From: Brachyhypopomus gauderio
Taxonomy: Eukaryota > Chordata > Actinopteri > Gymnotiformes > Hypopomidae
Reading direction: 5' to 3'
DNA length: 64,000 bases
Assembly: GCF_052324685.1 (NCBI RefSeq)
Contig: NC_135222.1
Span: 2,034,203 to 2,098,202, forward strand
Part shown: positions 46,991 to 59,564 of the stretch, piece after piece
Layout of the letters: every line of letters starts with the position of its first letter
Position numbering within the stretch: position 1 is the first letter of the stretch
Notes under the pieces: model-generated
Database searches by the model: none
Told to the model about the DNA's origin: nothing
What the model saw: the letters and a program-made list of their open reading frames with translations, nothing else
Position numbers and translations under genes: made by a program

Positions 46991-47377
46991 AAGCTATATG
47001 CAATAATCCATTAGAGATAATTCGGCTAAAGAGACTACTGTTTAACTAAAAAGATAATCTAAAACGTTACTGTAACAGATAACAGACAAACAGTGCCACT
47101 TACTACATGGCACTGTTGTATGGTTAGCCCAGAGGAATATCAAACTTAGGGCCTGGTGACCAACAGCACTGTAGAGTTTGTCCTCTAACACACAGGCATG
47201 TTTAACACAGAGATATGTTAAAGTAGTGAAAACATTTAAACATTGAAAAGCACTCTTTCTTCCTTTGGTCATTTGATGTATAGCCTACCTGTAACTGAAT
47301 GCATATTGGAGGATGTGTGAGAATGTTTTGCGTGGTTGTGTTCTTAACACACACACACATCGCATGTTGTGTTCTTA

Positions 47378-47379
<2 letters not shown>

Positions 47380-47454
<75 letters not shown>
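47380..47454. repeat. (CA)n(TA)n microsatellite
   Basis: About 9 CA units followed by about 28 TA units. A shorter ACACACACACACAT tract at 47348 is separated from it by a duplicated TTGTGTTCTTAAC. Confidence 0.95.
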
Positions 47455-47456
<2 letters not shown>

Positions 47457-47599
47457 CATTCCCAATTATGTTTAATTAAAACTTTAAAAAAAATCCTATT
47501 CATCTCAAAATAAGGGAAAGACCCCTTCCCTCTAAAGGTGCTTAACACTGTCCATTGGAATGTTTCCACACTTCCACAGATTAAATTAGATCATAAGAT

Positions 47600-50240
47600 C
47601 TAACAGCTTTCATACCATGCCACTGCCTGACGTAAGGCTCTGTAGATGCCTGGGTTTTGAGAACACACAAGACCACCACCTCTCCGTGCTTGTCCACTCT
47701 CCCGGTTCAGGTCACCCACACATGCCCATTGGGCTTTGGATGCCAGGGACACACACCACTTGGAGTGGTCCTCATAGGAAGTAAATACGACGGGTCCTGG
47801 CAGGCCGATCCTTCTAATGTTCATGGCATGGTAGGGCAGTGAGCAGTTGGATGGGAGATGGTGGGGCTCTCGTTGCCAGGTTTCCACGAGAACATCTGTC
47901 ATAAGTGTCTGTGCTACCCAGCCAGCATAAATGTCTGTAATATCAATAGAAGACCACGGTTATGGGTGGACCAACATGGACCTTCACTGTGTGTGCATGT
48001 ATTATCCATGTGATCTGTGTGATCTGCATGGAACATGGTATTCTGCACGTTCTGAAAGCATTGCACCTATTACACAAGCAATATAAACAGGTAGTCAAGG
48101 ACAGAATTGTACTTTGGCATGCCTAAAAGTCAACAAATGGCTGTGTGTCTATCCAAAAAGCAAAGGAAGCATGTGCAGTGTGTTACCTTCAAGCAGAGAA
48201 GAGGTCCAGAATGCTCTTACCATCAATGTAGCTGTGAGATTTGGCAAAACTGAGGAAGGTCTCTCCCAGGACCGACTTCAGCTGCACCAACCTCCTCCTG
48301 GGGGCTACGGCTGGCGTTTTTCCAGCACAGAGATGTGCCATGTCTGTCATGTCTGTGCTATATGCCACCGGTACTGAGCAGTTGTACACACGTGGATTCA
48401 TGTAGGCCAGTTGCTGTGCTGATGAATACAAGGATGAGCATTTAGAGATTTTAACATCAGAGTAATTCAAAATCACCGGCACACAAATGAGTCATGTGAT
48501 TGGTAATATGAAATGAGTCATGACTCATGTGATTGGTAATGCTAAATATGCTTTATTTATAATTTTACTGTATACAGAATTACAGGATACGAGAAAAATT
48601 TCCTAATGTTAGATTTTTTTGTAATATGTTGACATAGTCTGCTCACAAATTTTTTGGAACTCTTTGTAGTTGTAAGTAGTGCAGTGAAACATCTGGCCAA
48701 AGACTTTTCCAGTGGAGGGGTAGCCAAAACCCGTCTCAGGAAATGGTGGAAAGTGAGGAACACTGTGTGTTAACCAGAATCCCTGAGACTGGTCAAAAAG
48801 CACCATACCTAGACAACATGTACACAGCACAGCACAATCACTCATTGCATATCATCCTTCAGTGTGAAAAGAACATTTTTTTTTTTTGGTGACCTGCTAA
48901 TTCCATTTGAATCATCTCTGCACACTGTACATGGCAGTGTTTGACCAACCTGGATACTTTGAACTGCAAACTTTGACATTGATGCTGACAAAACCAAGAC
49001 AGTAACAAAACAAAATGCCCAAATCAAAGGACAGCGGTGTGTTGCTAGGAGTCCATTTTCCAGGAAAATATGAACAGCCCATAAATGGAATACATAAACA
49101 TTATCTGATTCAGGAAAAATATGAAAGCATGAAATCAGTATTTAGTCAACAGCTCTTATCAGCTATGGTCTTTGCACTAGACCTCCCCTCTCTGAAACAT
49201 CAAATAAACGTGCTTTGAAGTTTAAAAGTACCTTTTGTGTGCCCGTATTAAAAGTACCTTTTGTGTGCCCGTATTAAAAGTACCTTTTGGGTGCCCGTAT
49301 TAAAAGTACCTTTTGGGTGCCCGTATTAAAAGTACCTTTTGGGTGCCCGTATTAAAAGTACCTTTTGTGTGCCCGTAGTTATTCAAGTACTTCAGCACCG
49401 GAGGAGCATCATTGTAGACCATGTATGCGGAGCTGTTCAACTGTTGAATAATCAGTATTGTTTATCACTGAATTTGAACTATATTTAAATAAGTAATGCT
49501 TCAGAAAAAAAACCTACTTATGTCATTTTTGCTATTCATGTTAAACCTAGATGTGGGAACAGTTCTTCTTAAGCACTTAATCACAGGAGAAGTGGCAAAA
49601 TAATCATGCAGTGTAAAGCAGCTTCTTGTTTTGACACCTATAATCATACCTCATATCTATGGTACACCTATAATCATACCTCATATCTATGGTACATATC
49701 TATGGTACACCTATAATCATACCTCATATCTATGGTACATATCTATGGTACACCTATAATCATACCTCATATCTATGGTACATATCTATGGTACACCTAT
49801 AATCATACCTCATATCTATGGTACATATCTATGGTACACCTATAATCATACCTCATATCTATGGTACAGCTGGATGAGGGTCCTGCCTACTGCACCTTTA
49901 CTGGTATTCACCACATGTGTACTGAACTGCCAGTCTGTCAGTGAAGGATCCAAATACATGTAGTCAACTCCACTTCCCACAGCACCCTTTATATATTTGG
50001 GCAACTTGTACACGACAAACCTTACATTGCAGAGAACAAAGACATTGTGAGCATTTCTAAATATCAAACATAATCAAACATTTACTAAAAACCTTCATCA
50101 GACAAGAAAACAAGTGGAAAGTCCATCTACCAGTCAACGGGCTTCCCTTCTTCATCCAGGCAGGACAGTTCTGTCTCACACAGGGAACCGAAGACGAATG
50201 CTTGGATGAAAATCGAACAGAAACTCCAGACTGAGAACAT
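47600..50240 (-). CDS. dnase2b: deoxyribonuclease II beta
   Basis: Secreted/lysosomal acid endonuclease; in mammals DNASE2B degrades nuclear DNA of lens fibre cells. Six exons: 50131-50240 (signal peptide MFSVWSFCSIFIQAFV, then CLDEEGKPVDW), 49852-50020 (FVVYKLPKYIKGAVGSG... to LIQLYHRYE), 49362-49440 (LNSSAYMVYNDAPPVLKYLN then NYGHTK), about 48636-48808 (GMVLFDQSQGFWLTHSVPHF), 48221-48415 (YMNPRVYNCSVPVAY...LSFAKSHSYID) and 47600-47934 (ETWQREPHHLPSNCSLPYHA, YEDHSKWCVS, GDLNRESGQ, ending WYESC). Both conserved histidine motifs of DNase II, GHTKG and DHSKW, are present. Its position beside uox supports dnase2b rather than dnase2. The introns after exons 2 and 3 begin with minisatellites built from the exon ends. 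Confidence 0.95.
49222..49377. repeat. 26-bp minisatellite made of the dnase2b exon 3 end plus splice donor
   Basis: Six tandem 26-bp units (unit starts TTAAAAGTACCTTTTG). On the minus strand each unit reads TACGGGCACACAAAAG then GTACTTTTAA: the last 16 nt of exon 3 (YGHTK codons) followed by its donor. The unit nearest the exon (49352-49377) is the real exon end; three of the others have ACC in place of ACA. A single extra unit (26 nt) would shift the frame; three units would not. Confidence 0.95.
49635..49866. repeat. 30/13-bp minisatellite made of the dnase2b exon 2 end plus splice donor
   Basis: Six 30-bp units (CACCTATAATCATACCTCAT core) with four extra 13-bp pieces (CATATCTATGGTA), making a 43-bp higher-order unit. 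On the minus strand each 30-bp unit reads TACCATAGATATGAG then GTATGATTATAGGTG: the last 15 nt of exon 2 (YHRYE codons) plus the donor. The copy next to the exon body (ending at 49866) is the genuine donor. Confidence 0.95.
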
Positions 50241-50712
50241 TTTCTCTCTGTGGCACATAATGGATCACAAGGCTTATTGACAGGAACAAAGAACTAGCCA
50301 GTTGCCAATGCTAGTTCCTTAGGTTTCCTCACATCTACTTATAGTGAAACAACATGTGTGCAGCTGTGTGTGTATGAAAGAGGAAGTTGGGTTTTTTGTC
50401 TCATGACATTCTTAATGGCAGATATGACCTAAAGAACAAGGAGCACTGCACTGCTTTCTGCTGGTGTCTTGTTAAAAGAAGCTACAGTAAAGTAGCTCAT
50501 CTCCTCTCCTAGAGGTCTACTATACACTTCAATACGCTGCAATTCTGGATGCTACTGTAGGCCAAAATTAACTGGATTAGGTGTGTTGTTTTACAGCTGT
50601 TTGTTTGTAGGGCTGTAGATCTGTAAGATCAGTGCATGGCATAAAACATGATTTACATGAAAAGTTGAAAAGTTAGAAGCCAAGATAAATTAAACACCAC
50701 TATGGCCATGAA

Positions 50713-51673
50713 CATAGGCGTGCAGACATAGACATCAGGTGCTAAAGCACCACCAACTCTGCCCTTTATCAACGAAAGTGCCCTTTGAAACTTCGGTTTT
50801 AAAAATATTATATTATGATTATTAACATTTTACTGAGGTCGGTTTAAATCGATCTTTTGAAAACCTGAGCGATTAAAAACAATGCCCTGAAATGCGCCAC
50901 CACCTCGCACACACCCGACCTCTCTCTTCCTTTAACACCAGATGCGCTGCAGCAGCAGCCTGGTAACATACACATCAAGTCAAATCGTACCGTTTGCCCT
51001 CTAAGCCCAACGTGAAATCATTTTGTTGTGCAGTAAAATGTCTCATACAGCACCAAACTACTAAGCATTTTTAGCCGACTGGTCATCTGATAAACTAGTC
51101 GCTCTAGCCCAAATCAATGAAAGATAACGTGAGGACGACCACATACAAATAATTAAGGTAGAATTTGCAAATCTATGTGTTAAGCTGAACGTTTTCTGTT
51201 GTATGCTATAGGTTTTGTTAGGCAACATAAATTAACACATTCATTTGTGAAAGAAGAAACGGGAAGTTCCCCATTACCTGTGAAAAATGCCCATCTGCAT
51301 TCATGTAATGACACAGAAGGAGTAGCCTATAACTCCTTCTCCTACTTTTAGGTCTTTTTACTGTCTTAATTGTAGGCATATATTGATTTAATAATTCCAA
51401 AATATATGCAACAAGGCCTGCAGACAGTGGAGGGTAAACAGAAGTTAACTGAAGGACTTAACATTGACTGTATATACTTAATATTGGATATGGATTTTAT
51501 CAGTTGGTGGTGTGACTTTTTTCCGTTGAAAACTCACTTTTAGAGAATAAATAAAAGTCAAAATTCATTCAACATATGCGTGTATTTTTTACAATGAAGT
51601 GTTCCACGTGTGCTAAAAAGCGCCCTTTTCCCCCCTGAGCACTTGCCCCCCAAAATGTCTGTGCACGCCACTG
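50713..51673. mobile_element. non-autonomous hAT
   Basis: Ends CATAGGCGTGCAGACATAG and (minus) CAGTGGCGTGCACAGACAT with a perfect 8-bp TSD GCCATGAA at 50705-50712 and 51674-51681. 961 bp, no coding region. It lies between the divergent 5' ends of dnase2b and uox. Confidence 0.88.
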
Positions 51674-51833
51674 GCCATGAATATTAGCTTTCATTTACTG
51701 AAGCACCAGGGCACATGCAACTGCTATTAAAAATAATAAAAGATTAAAAATGAAAGGTTTTTGACCTTGAATTTTTCTCAGTAATACAACAAAGGACACA
51801 GAAATAGGCTGTGTACTGATTAGCTATTATAAC

Positions 51834-52075
51834 TAGGGTTGCCACCTAGGTCTGACAAAAAACAAGAACACTCTGTCATACGCGAACGTAAATTGTTGAC
51901 GGGGGGGGGGGGGGGGGGGGGGGCGAACGTAAAATGTTACCGGGGGGGGGGGGGGGTGTAAAATGGACACAGCGAGAAAAAAAGACGGATTTAAAGTGTG
52001 CAGAAACAGTCTAAATAGTCGTTTGAACTAACCTAGTGAAAACCGGGACATTTTTTTGCGACAGGTGGCAACCCT
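51834..52075. mobile_element. TAGGGTTGCCACC MITE with poly-G tracts
   Basis: TIRs TAGGGTTGCCACC and (minus) AGGGTTGCCACC. The flanks ATTATAAC and AATATAAC (51826-51833, 52076-52083) match 7 of 8. Internally GCGAACGTAAA and GTGTAAAATGGACAC are shared with the copy at 19050-19300. G runs of about 23 (51901-51923) and 15 (51942-51956) occur. Confidence 0.75.
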
Positions 52076-52104
52076 AATATAACACTATCCTGTGTTGTAC
52101 GCAA

Positions 52105-52240
52105 GCTATCATTACATGTCCCCCCCACTTTTTCAAAAGCCGGTTTTGGTCCCCCCCAGTTTTTACGGTTAAAATCAAATATTTAAATAGCGCCGAATCC
52201 ATGTCCCCCCCACTTTTGAAATCAAAATTACGTCCATGGT
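52105..52240. repeat. GTCCCCCCCA-rich repeat
   Basis: CATGTCCCCCCCACTTTT occurs near both ends of this segment in the same orientation, with GGTCCCCCCCAG between. It resembles a common fish non-autonomous repeat, but boundaries and family are uncertain. Confidence 0.35.
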
Positions 52241-52421
52241 TGTAGTGAATCTATATATTTGAAACCAGTACAGTCCTGAACATAAATATGACCTGTTGGA
52301 CCCATTGCGAAACACAGGAGACACCACCCCCTTAATATAATCCTCTGTCTCCACTAAGCTCTATTTCTGGGGACAATCTGGAGGCTAAAAGAACACACTC
52401 TGAGAACAACTTTGAAAAAAT

Positions 52422-54470
52422 ATGGCTACCTCAAATCAGGTATAAATATTTTTGCTTAAAGGCTATTCCAGTCAAACTCAGTTAGCCTCATTGTTTAGAT
52501 ACTACAATATTTATGTCTATTTATATTTACATTATTATTTATCATAACATAATAAATATTTGTAACTCAGTGCTTTAACCATAAAATGTTTCCACAGAAT
52601 GTGGAGTTTGTGAGGACAGGGTACGGGAAGAACCTAGTAAAAGTTATGTATATACGGAGGGAGGGGGCTTACCACTACATAACTGAGATGAAAGCCGACG
52701 TCCAGCTGACACTGAACTCTCGCAAAGACTACCTGACTGGAGACAACTCTGACATCATCCCTACAGACACGATCAAGAACACAGTTCATGCACTGGCCAA
52801 GCTAAAGGGAGTAGGTGTACCATTCCAAGACACATGAGGTTCAGAGAAACTCATTAGTGATCAATTAACTAATTCCTTTGTAATTCATGCATGCAGTGAA
52901 GGCAAAGCTGCTACGCTTATTTCAGTGGTGATTTTTATTATCTGCTTAAGCTCACCGGATTCCAAGGAAAATTATAGATGTATGACATATAGGTTTGCAT
53001 AAGCTCTTTACATAAGTCCTATTCTTTATAGAATAGTTAACTAATTGGCTTTACTATCACTAATATAGTACATATTTTCTTTGGGTGAATCTGTTCTGTC
53101 ATAATAATCTGGGACTGAAGCTACAAAATGGATGGAGCGATCCTCAGTTTTGTCTTTGATAGGTTAACACTATTGAGGGTTTTGCCCTGGACATCTGCAA
53201 CCACTTTCTGACAGCGTTTAAGCACGTCACGCGAGCAAAGGTCAACATTGAGGAAGCTCCCTGGAAGAGACTGGATAAGGTATCTCAATACCTTTCCAAT
53301 ACTGATGGGTCTTTCTAACAGTCATGTGTTTTATGATGATAGGATTGTCAATATCTGTTTTACAGAATGGCACTCAGCATGCTCATGCATTTATATTCTC
53401 TCCTGAAGCTTGGCACTTCTGTGAGGTAGAACAGTATCTAAATGGTGAGTGATACACCGTGTTCACCATACTCTTAGGTTTGTGATACCAAAAATATCCA
53501 TCTCAATTTAATGGAAAAGTTAAGGATTCCCTCGGTTATTGTTGCTGTGTGAATTTTCAGAGAACCCAGTGATTCACAGTGGGATCAAAGACATGAAGGT
53601 TGTAAAGACCACGCAGTCAGGTTTCGAGGGCTTTCTTAAAGACCGCTTCACTACCCTCCAGGAGGTCAGGGACAGGTTCTTCTGTACCTCTGTGTATGCT
53701 AAGTGGCGCTACAACAAGCACTGGGATGTGCCATTTAACACCACATGGTAACCAAAAAAAGAGAATAATTTGTAGAGGATTAATAATGTATGTGTTAAAA
53801 GGTTACAGTTTGTATGGTCTTTGCAGGGACAGGGTGAAGGACACAATCATTGAGAAGTTTGCTGGGCCTTATGACCGTGGGGAGTATTCACCTTCTGTTC
53901 AGAAGACTTTGTATGATACACAAGTTCTTGTTCTTGACAGATTGCCAGAGGCAAGTTAGATTCATGCCATTTCAATAATAAATCATTTTCAAAACGTTTG
54001 AGTATGAACAAAGTCAGGTAATCTTCAGGACATGCACCTTATTTAACAGATTGAGGAGATTGAAATAATCATGCCAAACCAGCACTACTTTACGATTGAC
54101 ATGACAAAGATGGGTATCTCCAACAATGATGAGGTTAGTTTGCTAAAATATTCTTAGAAATCAGAGAAGCTTGATTAAATATATTGTTTAACTTATTTCA
54201 GTATATATGACTTTTATTGTCTAGATAAAATGATCAGGTCCACGGAGACCACGGCAACAGTTCACAAATAAATTGGCTTTATTTTAGATACAGTGCTATA
54301 TATAAAAACAGAATACAGAAATGAAACCTCTCCTTAAGAGTGATGTGTTAAGAGTGACATGTTAAAAATGTGTTAAAACTCTTCATCTCTTCCAGGTTCT
54401 TCTACCTCTGGATAACCCTTCTGGAAACATCACAGGGACCGTCCGACGGAAGTCACGGGCTAAACTTTGA
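52422..54470 (+). CDS. uox: urate oxidase (uricase)
   Basis: Peroxisomal enzyme oxidising uric acid to 5-hydroxyisourate in purine breakdown; lost in apes but active in most fish. Eight exons join in frame: 52422-52439, 52598-52810, 53163-53279, 53366-53444, 53561-53747, 53827-53950, 54050-54133 and 54396-54470, giving 298 residues (mouse 303). Diagnostic blocks: [81 protein letters not shown] and [20 protein letters not shown]. The C-terminus AKL is a PTS1 peroxisome-targeting variant. The intron after exon 6 uses a GC donor (CCAGAG, then GCAAGT). No disabling change seen. Confidence 0.97.
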
Positions 54471-56175
54471 AACCAATCTGAAAAATGGGTCATCCACACA
54501 AAATGGCATTCACACAGAGGTTTAATAAAAAAACCCATAGATTATTTACATCACCATTTTCCCAAAAATAAGTCAATAAAAACAAATAAATAAAAGTGTG
54601 AATTCATTTTAAAATGACTCGATCATTTATCAAGGTGCATTTGAATGCAATGACTGCAACAAATACTATTCCCATATAATAAATAGTTGCATTAATAAAT
54701 AAAATTAGAGTAAGTACATACTTAGACAATGTTGTGAAGACCGAGTATGGATTATGTTTTACAAAATAGATTTAGATGCCTTGGTGAAGAAAGAGAACTG
54801 AGATTTCCTTTGGATATCTTGCAGATTTAAAGGTATCTGCTGAATTATGGTTAATTATGGACCTCAAATTAGGTACTTCTAAACACACCTAGAAAACAGA
54901 ATTTGAATTGAACATATACTCACTGAAATTACCTTTTTCTTTTGTTGTGTAAATTCGGTGTGAAGAGATGCAGGTATTTATGCAGAAATCTACATAAGTG
55001 ATTTACAGAGAGGGTAAAATCAAATGTAAATGTCTTAGGGGACCACTAAGAGAGACCTACAGCAGTTACACAGAAGGCATCATTTGGTCATCCCACCACA
55101 TATTTTACAAAGTCGTTCATGATTTAAATATTAGGCTTGTGGCCTGTTTCTAAACACATTTGTGAAAGGTTGACTAACATTTACAGTTGAATCAGTGCCT
55201 TTTTTGATTCAAGCAATTTATTGCAAATTTCTCACATACATCTCAATCCTCTGTTGCAAGACAGATTTCAAATGAACACTGTGTTAAAGTCTTTTTTAAA
55301 TGAACCATGCCTACCACAGCTGCTTATGCACCACTGATCATTGGCTGACTTAGAACTGGTTTTTCACCATGTCAACGAACAGATTCAGGAATCATTTATT
55401 CAAAATGAATGATCACTATGAACCTTGAGGTGAAACAAACATCAAACAGTTTGGTGACTGGATGTGTGGAGTAATCAAGCTAATCAGCTTCCAAACGTAT
55501 GCAAAAGTGGGCCTGTATTTATTCAGGTACCCGCGCCTAGCTACCTGTTAAACTGCATTAGGAGAGTCCTTAGTTTTGGATGGTTTAAATAATCCCTTAA
55601 CATAGCAACACAGAACCATACACAATCATTTGCTCTGTAACCTAACTGTAACTATTCATGATTTAAGAGTCTTTATGGAGAAAAGGAAACAAGCACTAAC
55701 TAAACAAATAAATTAAAAGTCCCGTCCTCTTTTTTCTTTGTATGTACAGCCCAATAATGCAGTTCCCATTTAAATAGTCTAAAAGATCACTCCTTACCTA
55801 GCTACATCTTAAACAATAGTGTTTATAGTCTGCCACATTCTCGCAATCATTACAATTAAAATCTTTAAAAACTGCAAACAATACTGAATAATGAATTCTA
55901 ACATATGTACAAGTCCACAAAAGAAGTCAACATTATTATTTTAAAGAACTTTCATAACATCATTCAAATGTGTCAAACATAAAATCACTGAGACAAACAG
56001 AACATGTACCTGTTCAGCTATTTCGGACTGTGAAAGACAAATTCACAGTACTTTCTTGTGTCTTTGCCCACAAGAATGTATACATTGCATGTGAGGACAT
56101 GGCATTTTCCAGTCTGCAGTTACCCTGCTGTTCCATGGCATGATTGTCTTCCAAGGGGATGACCTGTCCCCAGTG
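54471..56175. other. uox / samd13 convergent 3' region
   Basis: Holds both 3' UTRs. Poly(A) signals AATAAA occur on plus at about 54574-54592. No coding exon or transposon ends recognised. Confidence 0.55.
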
Positions 56176-56960
56176 CTATGAGGCATTGCTCTTCAAGTGT
56201 TGGGTCTGAAGTGGTTTCACATGGTATTCATAAATCTTCAGTGCAGGGCCCAGTTTTATTGAGAGTCCAGTCAGAACGTCATTGCGAGTCATTAGCAAAA
56301 GAGATTTGCCATCGATTTCCTGTAGATGTAAATATATTTGGTTGAGGTCATGTAATACAGAATGGCATTAGCTAAATACAAACATACAAACAGGACAGTG
56401 ACCTATTCCCCTCCCTCCTTTAAACACTGATGCTGTACACAAGAACACTCATTGCACTAAAAAAAAAAGAGAGATGCAAAAAATGCATCAGTTTTTACAA
56501 ACGATTAAGAGAAGAGAGACAAACAATACTTTGGACTACTTTACCTGATCCTGGAAGGCACTGGCCTGTTCTTCAAATCCAGTAGCTTTAAAATAGTTGA
56601 CTACGTCTGTCACAGCCCAGTGTGCTGGATCTGGCAACTGTCCGTTCTCCACAGAACTGGCAGACACAATCACACCAATAGCCTATGTTAAAGTGACATC
56701 TTGGGAGAAACTGAATACAACAAATGCCAGTAAAACACTTAGTCCATAAAACATTTGGGTAGTAACAGTTCTCCCATTTAATGGTCTTTTACCCTTTAAC
56801 CAAAATCGTCTCATATGCAAGTTCAAACATTAGATAGAAACCTAACGTTTTTTTAAAGCATAAAGGAGGGAGATTTTAATCAGGCTATTTAGCTGAAAGG
56901 AGAATCACTACTTAATAAATACCTTTTTGTGTCCATTGAACCATTTGCCTTGGTTTCCAT
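56176..56960 (-). CDS. samd13: SAM domain-containing protein 13
   Basis: Small protein with one sterile alpha motif domain, a protein-interaction fold. Coding exons 56923-56960 ([12 protein letters not shown]), 56545-56656 ([20 protein letters not shown], then [17 protein letters not shown]) and 56176-56319 ([20 protein letters not shown], then [17 protein letters not shown]) join in frame to 97 residues. The last two match mammalian SAMD13 closely. The exon 2 acceptor is taken at 56657-56658 (CCAG before TTCTGTGG) because the upstream AG at about 56683 would bring a stop. The ATG exon starts after an acceptor (TTTTCTAG, then CTGTCATG), so a non-coding first exon lies further right, probably near 59.0 kb. 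Function unknown. Confidence 0.9.
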
Positions 56961-59030
56961 GACAGCTAGAAAACAAACATCCCATTACCAAGTGCCTAGA
57001 TTCAACTTAGACAGCATCCCTCTCTCTCAGGCACACGGGCTATGGCATTCGCTGTTCTCTTCACTGACCAACTTATTAGCAAGAGTAAGCTATCTAAGCT
57101 AATGTGCTCAACAAATCTTAAAACAATGCAACAACGTGCTAAAAGCAGCAACGTTCTCTATAAAACAGCATCTCTGCTGTATGAACTGGTCAGCGACGTG
57201 ATGATGTCCACTTCTCCCAGCTCATTTAACTACTGATACACTGTTCTGTAAGATCGGCGATGAGTATCTTAGCAACTACTACAAAAGCCAAAAACAACTT
57301 CTTACACAATGTATATTTAAAAACTAGACACTGCAAAACCTCTTGCAGAAAGGAACATTAACTGCAAATGATATGATATGCCTCTAGCATTGCGATTCAA
57401 TTCAATTATATACATATACACAATATTGACATCTTCTAGTTGCTTAGCAACATGTTTGAACAGATGTACAGTTGTTGGGGAAAAAATCTGGTAATGAAAA
57501 TACAAAGCTGTCATTTCTTCTACAAGTTATAGTTAAGCACAGACTAAACCACTAAACAATAGTGCATTAAAAATAATGGAATTCTTCATTGGCTTCATTA
57601 TTTCAGGGTTTAAACTGCATGTTAAATTGGGTCAGGTGAGTTAAGATCCATGAATGTGTGTGTGTGTATGTGTTAGTTAAAAGAAAGTGACCACGGAGAA
57701 GTACTACCTAGTTGTTAATGACGAATGCAGTGCCTCATTTGATGTCCTCAGCTCAAACCTCATGGTAGGGTCTCCCCATCAGTGACATTGTTTTCTAGGT
57801 TTCCTTAGTTGCCAGGGGTGCTCAAAAGTGTGTTTAACCTTAAAGTAAAAGAAACATAGAGCACTTGTTTTAGGCAAATTATCTGTACACTGTATGTAGC
57901 CCTGCACTTTTTTATAACACCTCCCCATTGTTGTCCGTGGTATTGGTAGAAATATTGGTATGTGCATAAAGGTGCCATTTTTTGGGCATCATAATAAGTG
58001 TACCACATGGGGGAAGCTAACCAGACAGACAGACTACAACATTAAATGTAGGCCTTTAGTAAATTTACACACCCTGAAATTGGCCAACAGAATGCATAAA
58101 CCAACGTTACACCTAAATCTGACCACCAAATTGACTGTAAACTGTACATTAACTTGCTCTTAAAGTGTTTACCTACACTGTGTACACTATTTTATTGGAA
58201 TTTAACACCATTTACTGGAAGTAAACATAAACTATGACTTGTGTCAGATGGTTCTCTTACATTCATTTCCACAAATGTACATGTCTGGTATCAGCAGACA
58301 GTCAGTACAGCCGAAACAGCAGCTAAACACGTTTGGATTGATGTTACATTTTATTCTAACGGTATAAAGGGGTGACACATTCCCACATATAAAGGGGTCA
58401 CATATTGCGACCACAGCCGTCAGCCGGATTTACAGTTAAAGAAATCGGTTGTCACAAATTTCGGTGTAATGCCGGAAATATGGAGGAACTCAAATACAGC
58501 TCCTGCAAACTGCACTATTTACTTTGCCAGCACAAGCATGTAAGTTAGCCTACGTCTTGGGATCGCGTACATAATCATAACTCAGTGTGGAGAAGTCTTC
58601 AAAAGTACCACAACTCTGCGACATGATGCTGAATGGTGTGAGTTTGGAGAACAAGGGTAACAAAACAACTTTTTATGGGTTTACACTACCTGGGGGAACA
58701 ATAATAAACTATGTGATGATAAACTATGTGATGATAAGCTATGTGATGATAATCTATGTGACAATAAGCTATGACAAACGCTGTGGACGACATTTGTAAA
58801 ATGTCATAAGTGTAAAGCAGCTAAACACACGAATACCGATGTTAGCGTGCTAGCTATATTAGCTTTATTAGCTACAGTAACAACGGGAGACAGATTAGCT
58901 AGCTAGCTAATTAAACTTGAATTATCTACATTGTCTAGCTACCTCTCCACGTAAAAATTCAATAATTTAGAAAATTTTAACAAATATTGCTCCAGAAAAC
59001 ACATACCGTTTCGAGTTAGAGTACCACGCA
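56961..59030. other. probable samd13 first intron
   Basis: No coding exon seen. Contains a 15-bp repeat at 58705-58773 and two ATAAAGGGGT(G)ACACAT copies near 58365-58395. Confidence 0.5.
58705..58773. repeat. 15-bp minisatellite
   Basis: About 4.5 copies of TAAACTATGTGATGA with small variants. Confidence 0.85.
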
Positions 59031-59175
59031 TAGATCGATTGGATATGATGCCTCTCGCAGCTCAGCTAAATTTGACACAGTCCGACTTTCCTTCCGGCAA
59101 AAACCTTCTACGCAGGCGCCATTTTCCACCAATCGCGTGCGCACGCAGAGAATTGTGGGTCTGGTAGTTTTCTTA
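59031..59175 (-). promoter_or_regulatory. candidate samd13 promoter
   Basis: Locally GC/CpG-rich: GCGCCATTTTCC (YY1-like GCCATTTT), CCACCAATCGCG (CCAAT box) and GAATTGTGGGT (similar to the ZNF143/SBS ACTACAATTCCC element read on the other strand). It lies just upstream of the region where a samd13 first exon is expected. Confidence 0.4.
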
Positions 59176-59564
59176 AAATTGCAGCAGTTTAAAGATCAAT
59201 CTGTTATGATCTAGACTTCATCTTCTAATGGAACACTACATTTAACGACTTCTCATTTTAGTGAGCGATCACCAAGTAGCAATATACACACAATATAGTC
59301 TACGCAGTTTTCGACTACTTGACACTATGTGCACTATGTGAACGCAATACTAAGTCTTCGTATGAGTTTACATGTCCATTTCCAGTAGTTCTGTAAGCCT
59401 ATAAAATCAGCTCAACAACATTGTTGCCCACGAGAAGCATGATACGATCTCAGATACGGCACACAAAATAAACCCACAATTTTTAAAAATTGTGTGGCAT
59501 ACAACAAAACGAAAATGCCCCCGTCCAGCATGGAGTTTTAAAAATATAACGTTCAAATACAAAG

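Noticed and set aside
49222-49866. CRISPR-like array of direct repeats
   Set aside because: The units are head-to-tail without unique spacers and derive from host exon/intron borders.
57042-57236. 64-codon plus-strand frame in the samd13 upstream intron
   Set aside because: No family resemblance, and it lies antisense within an intron.
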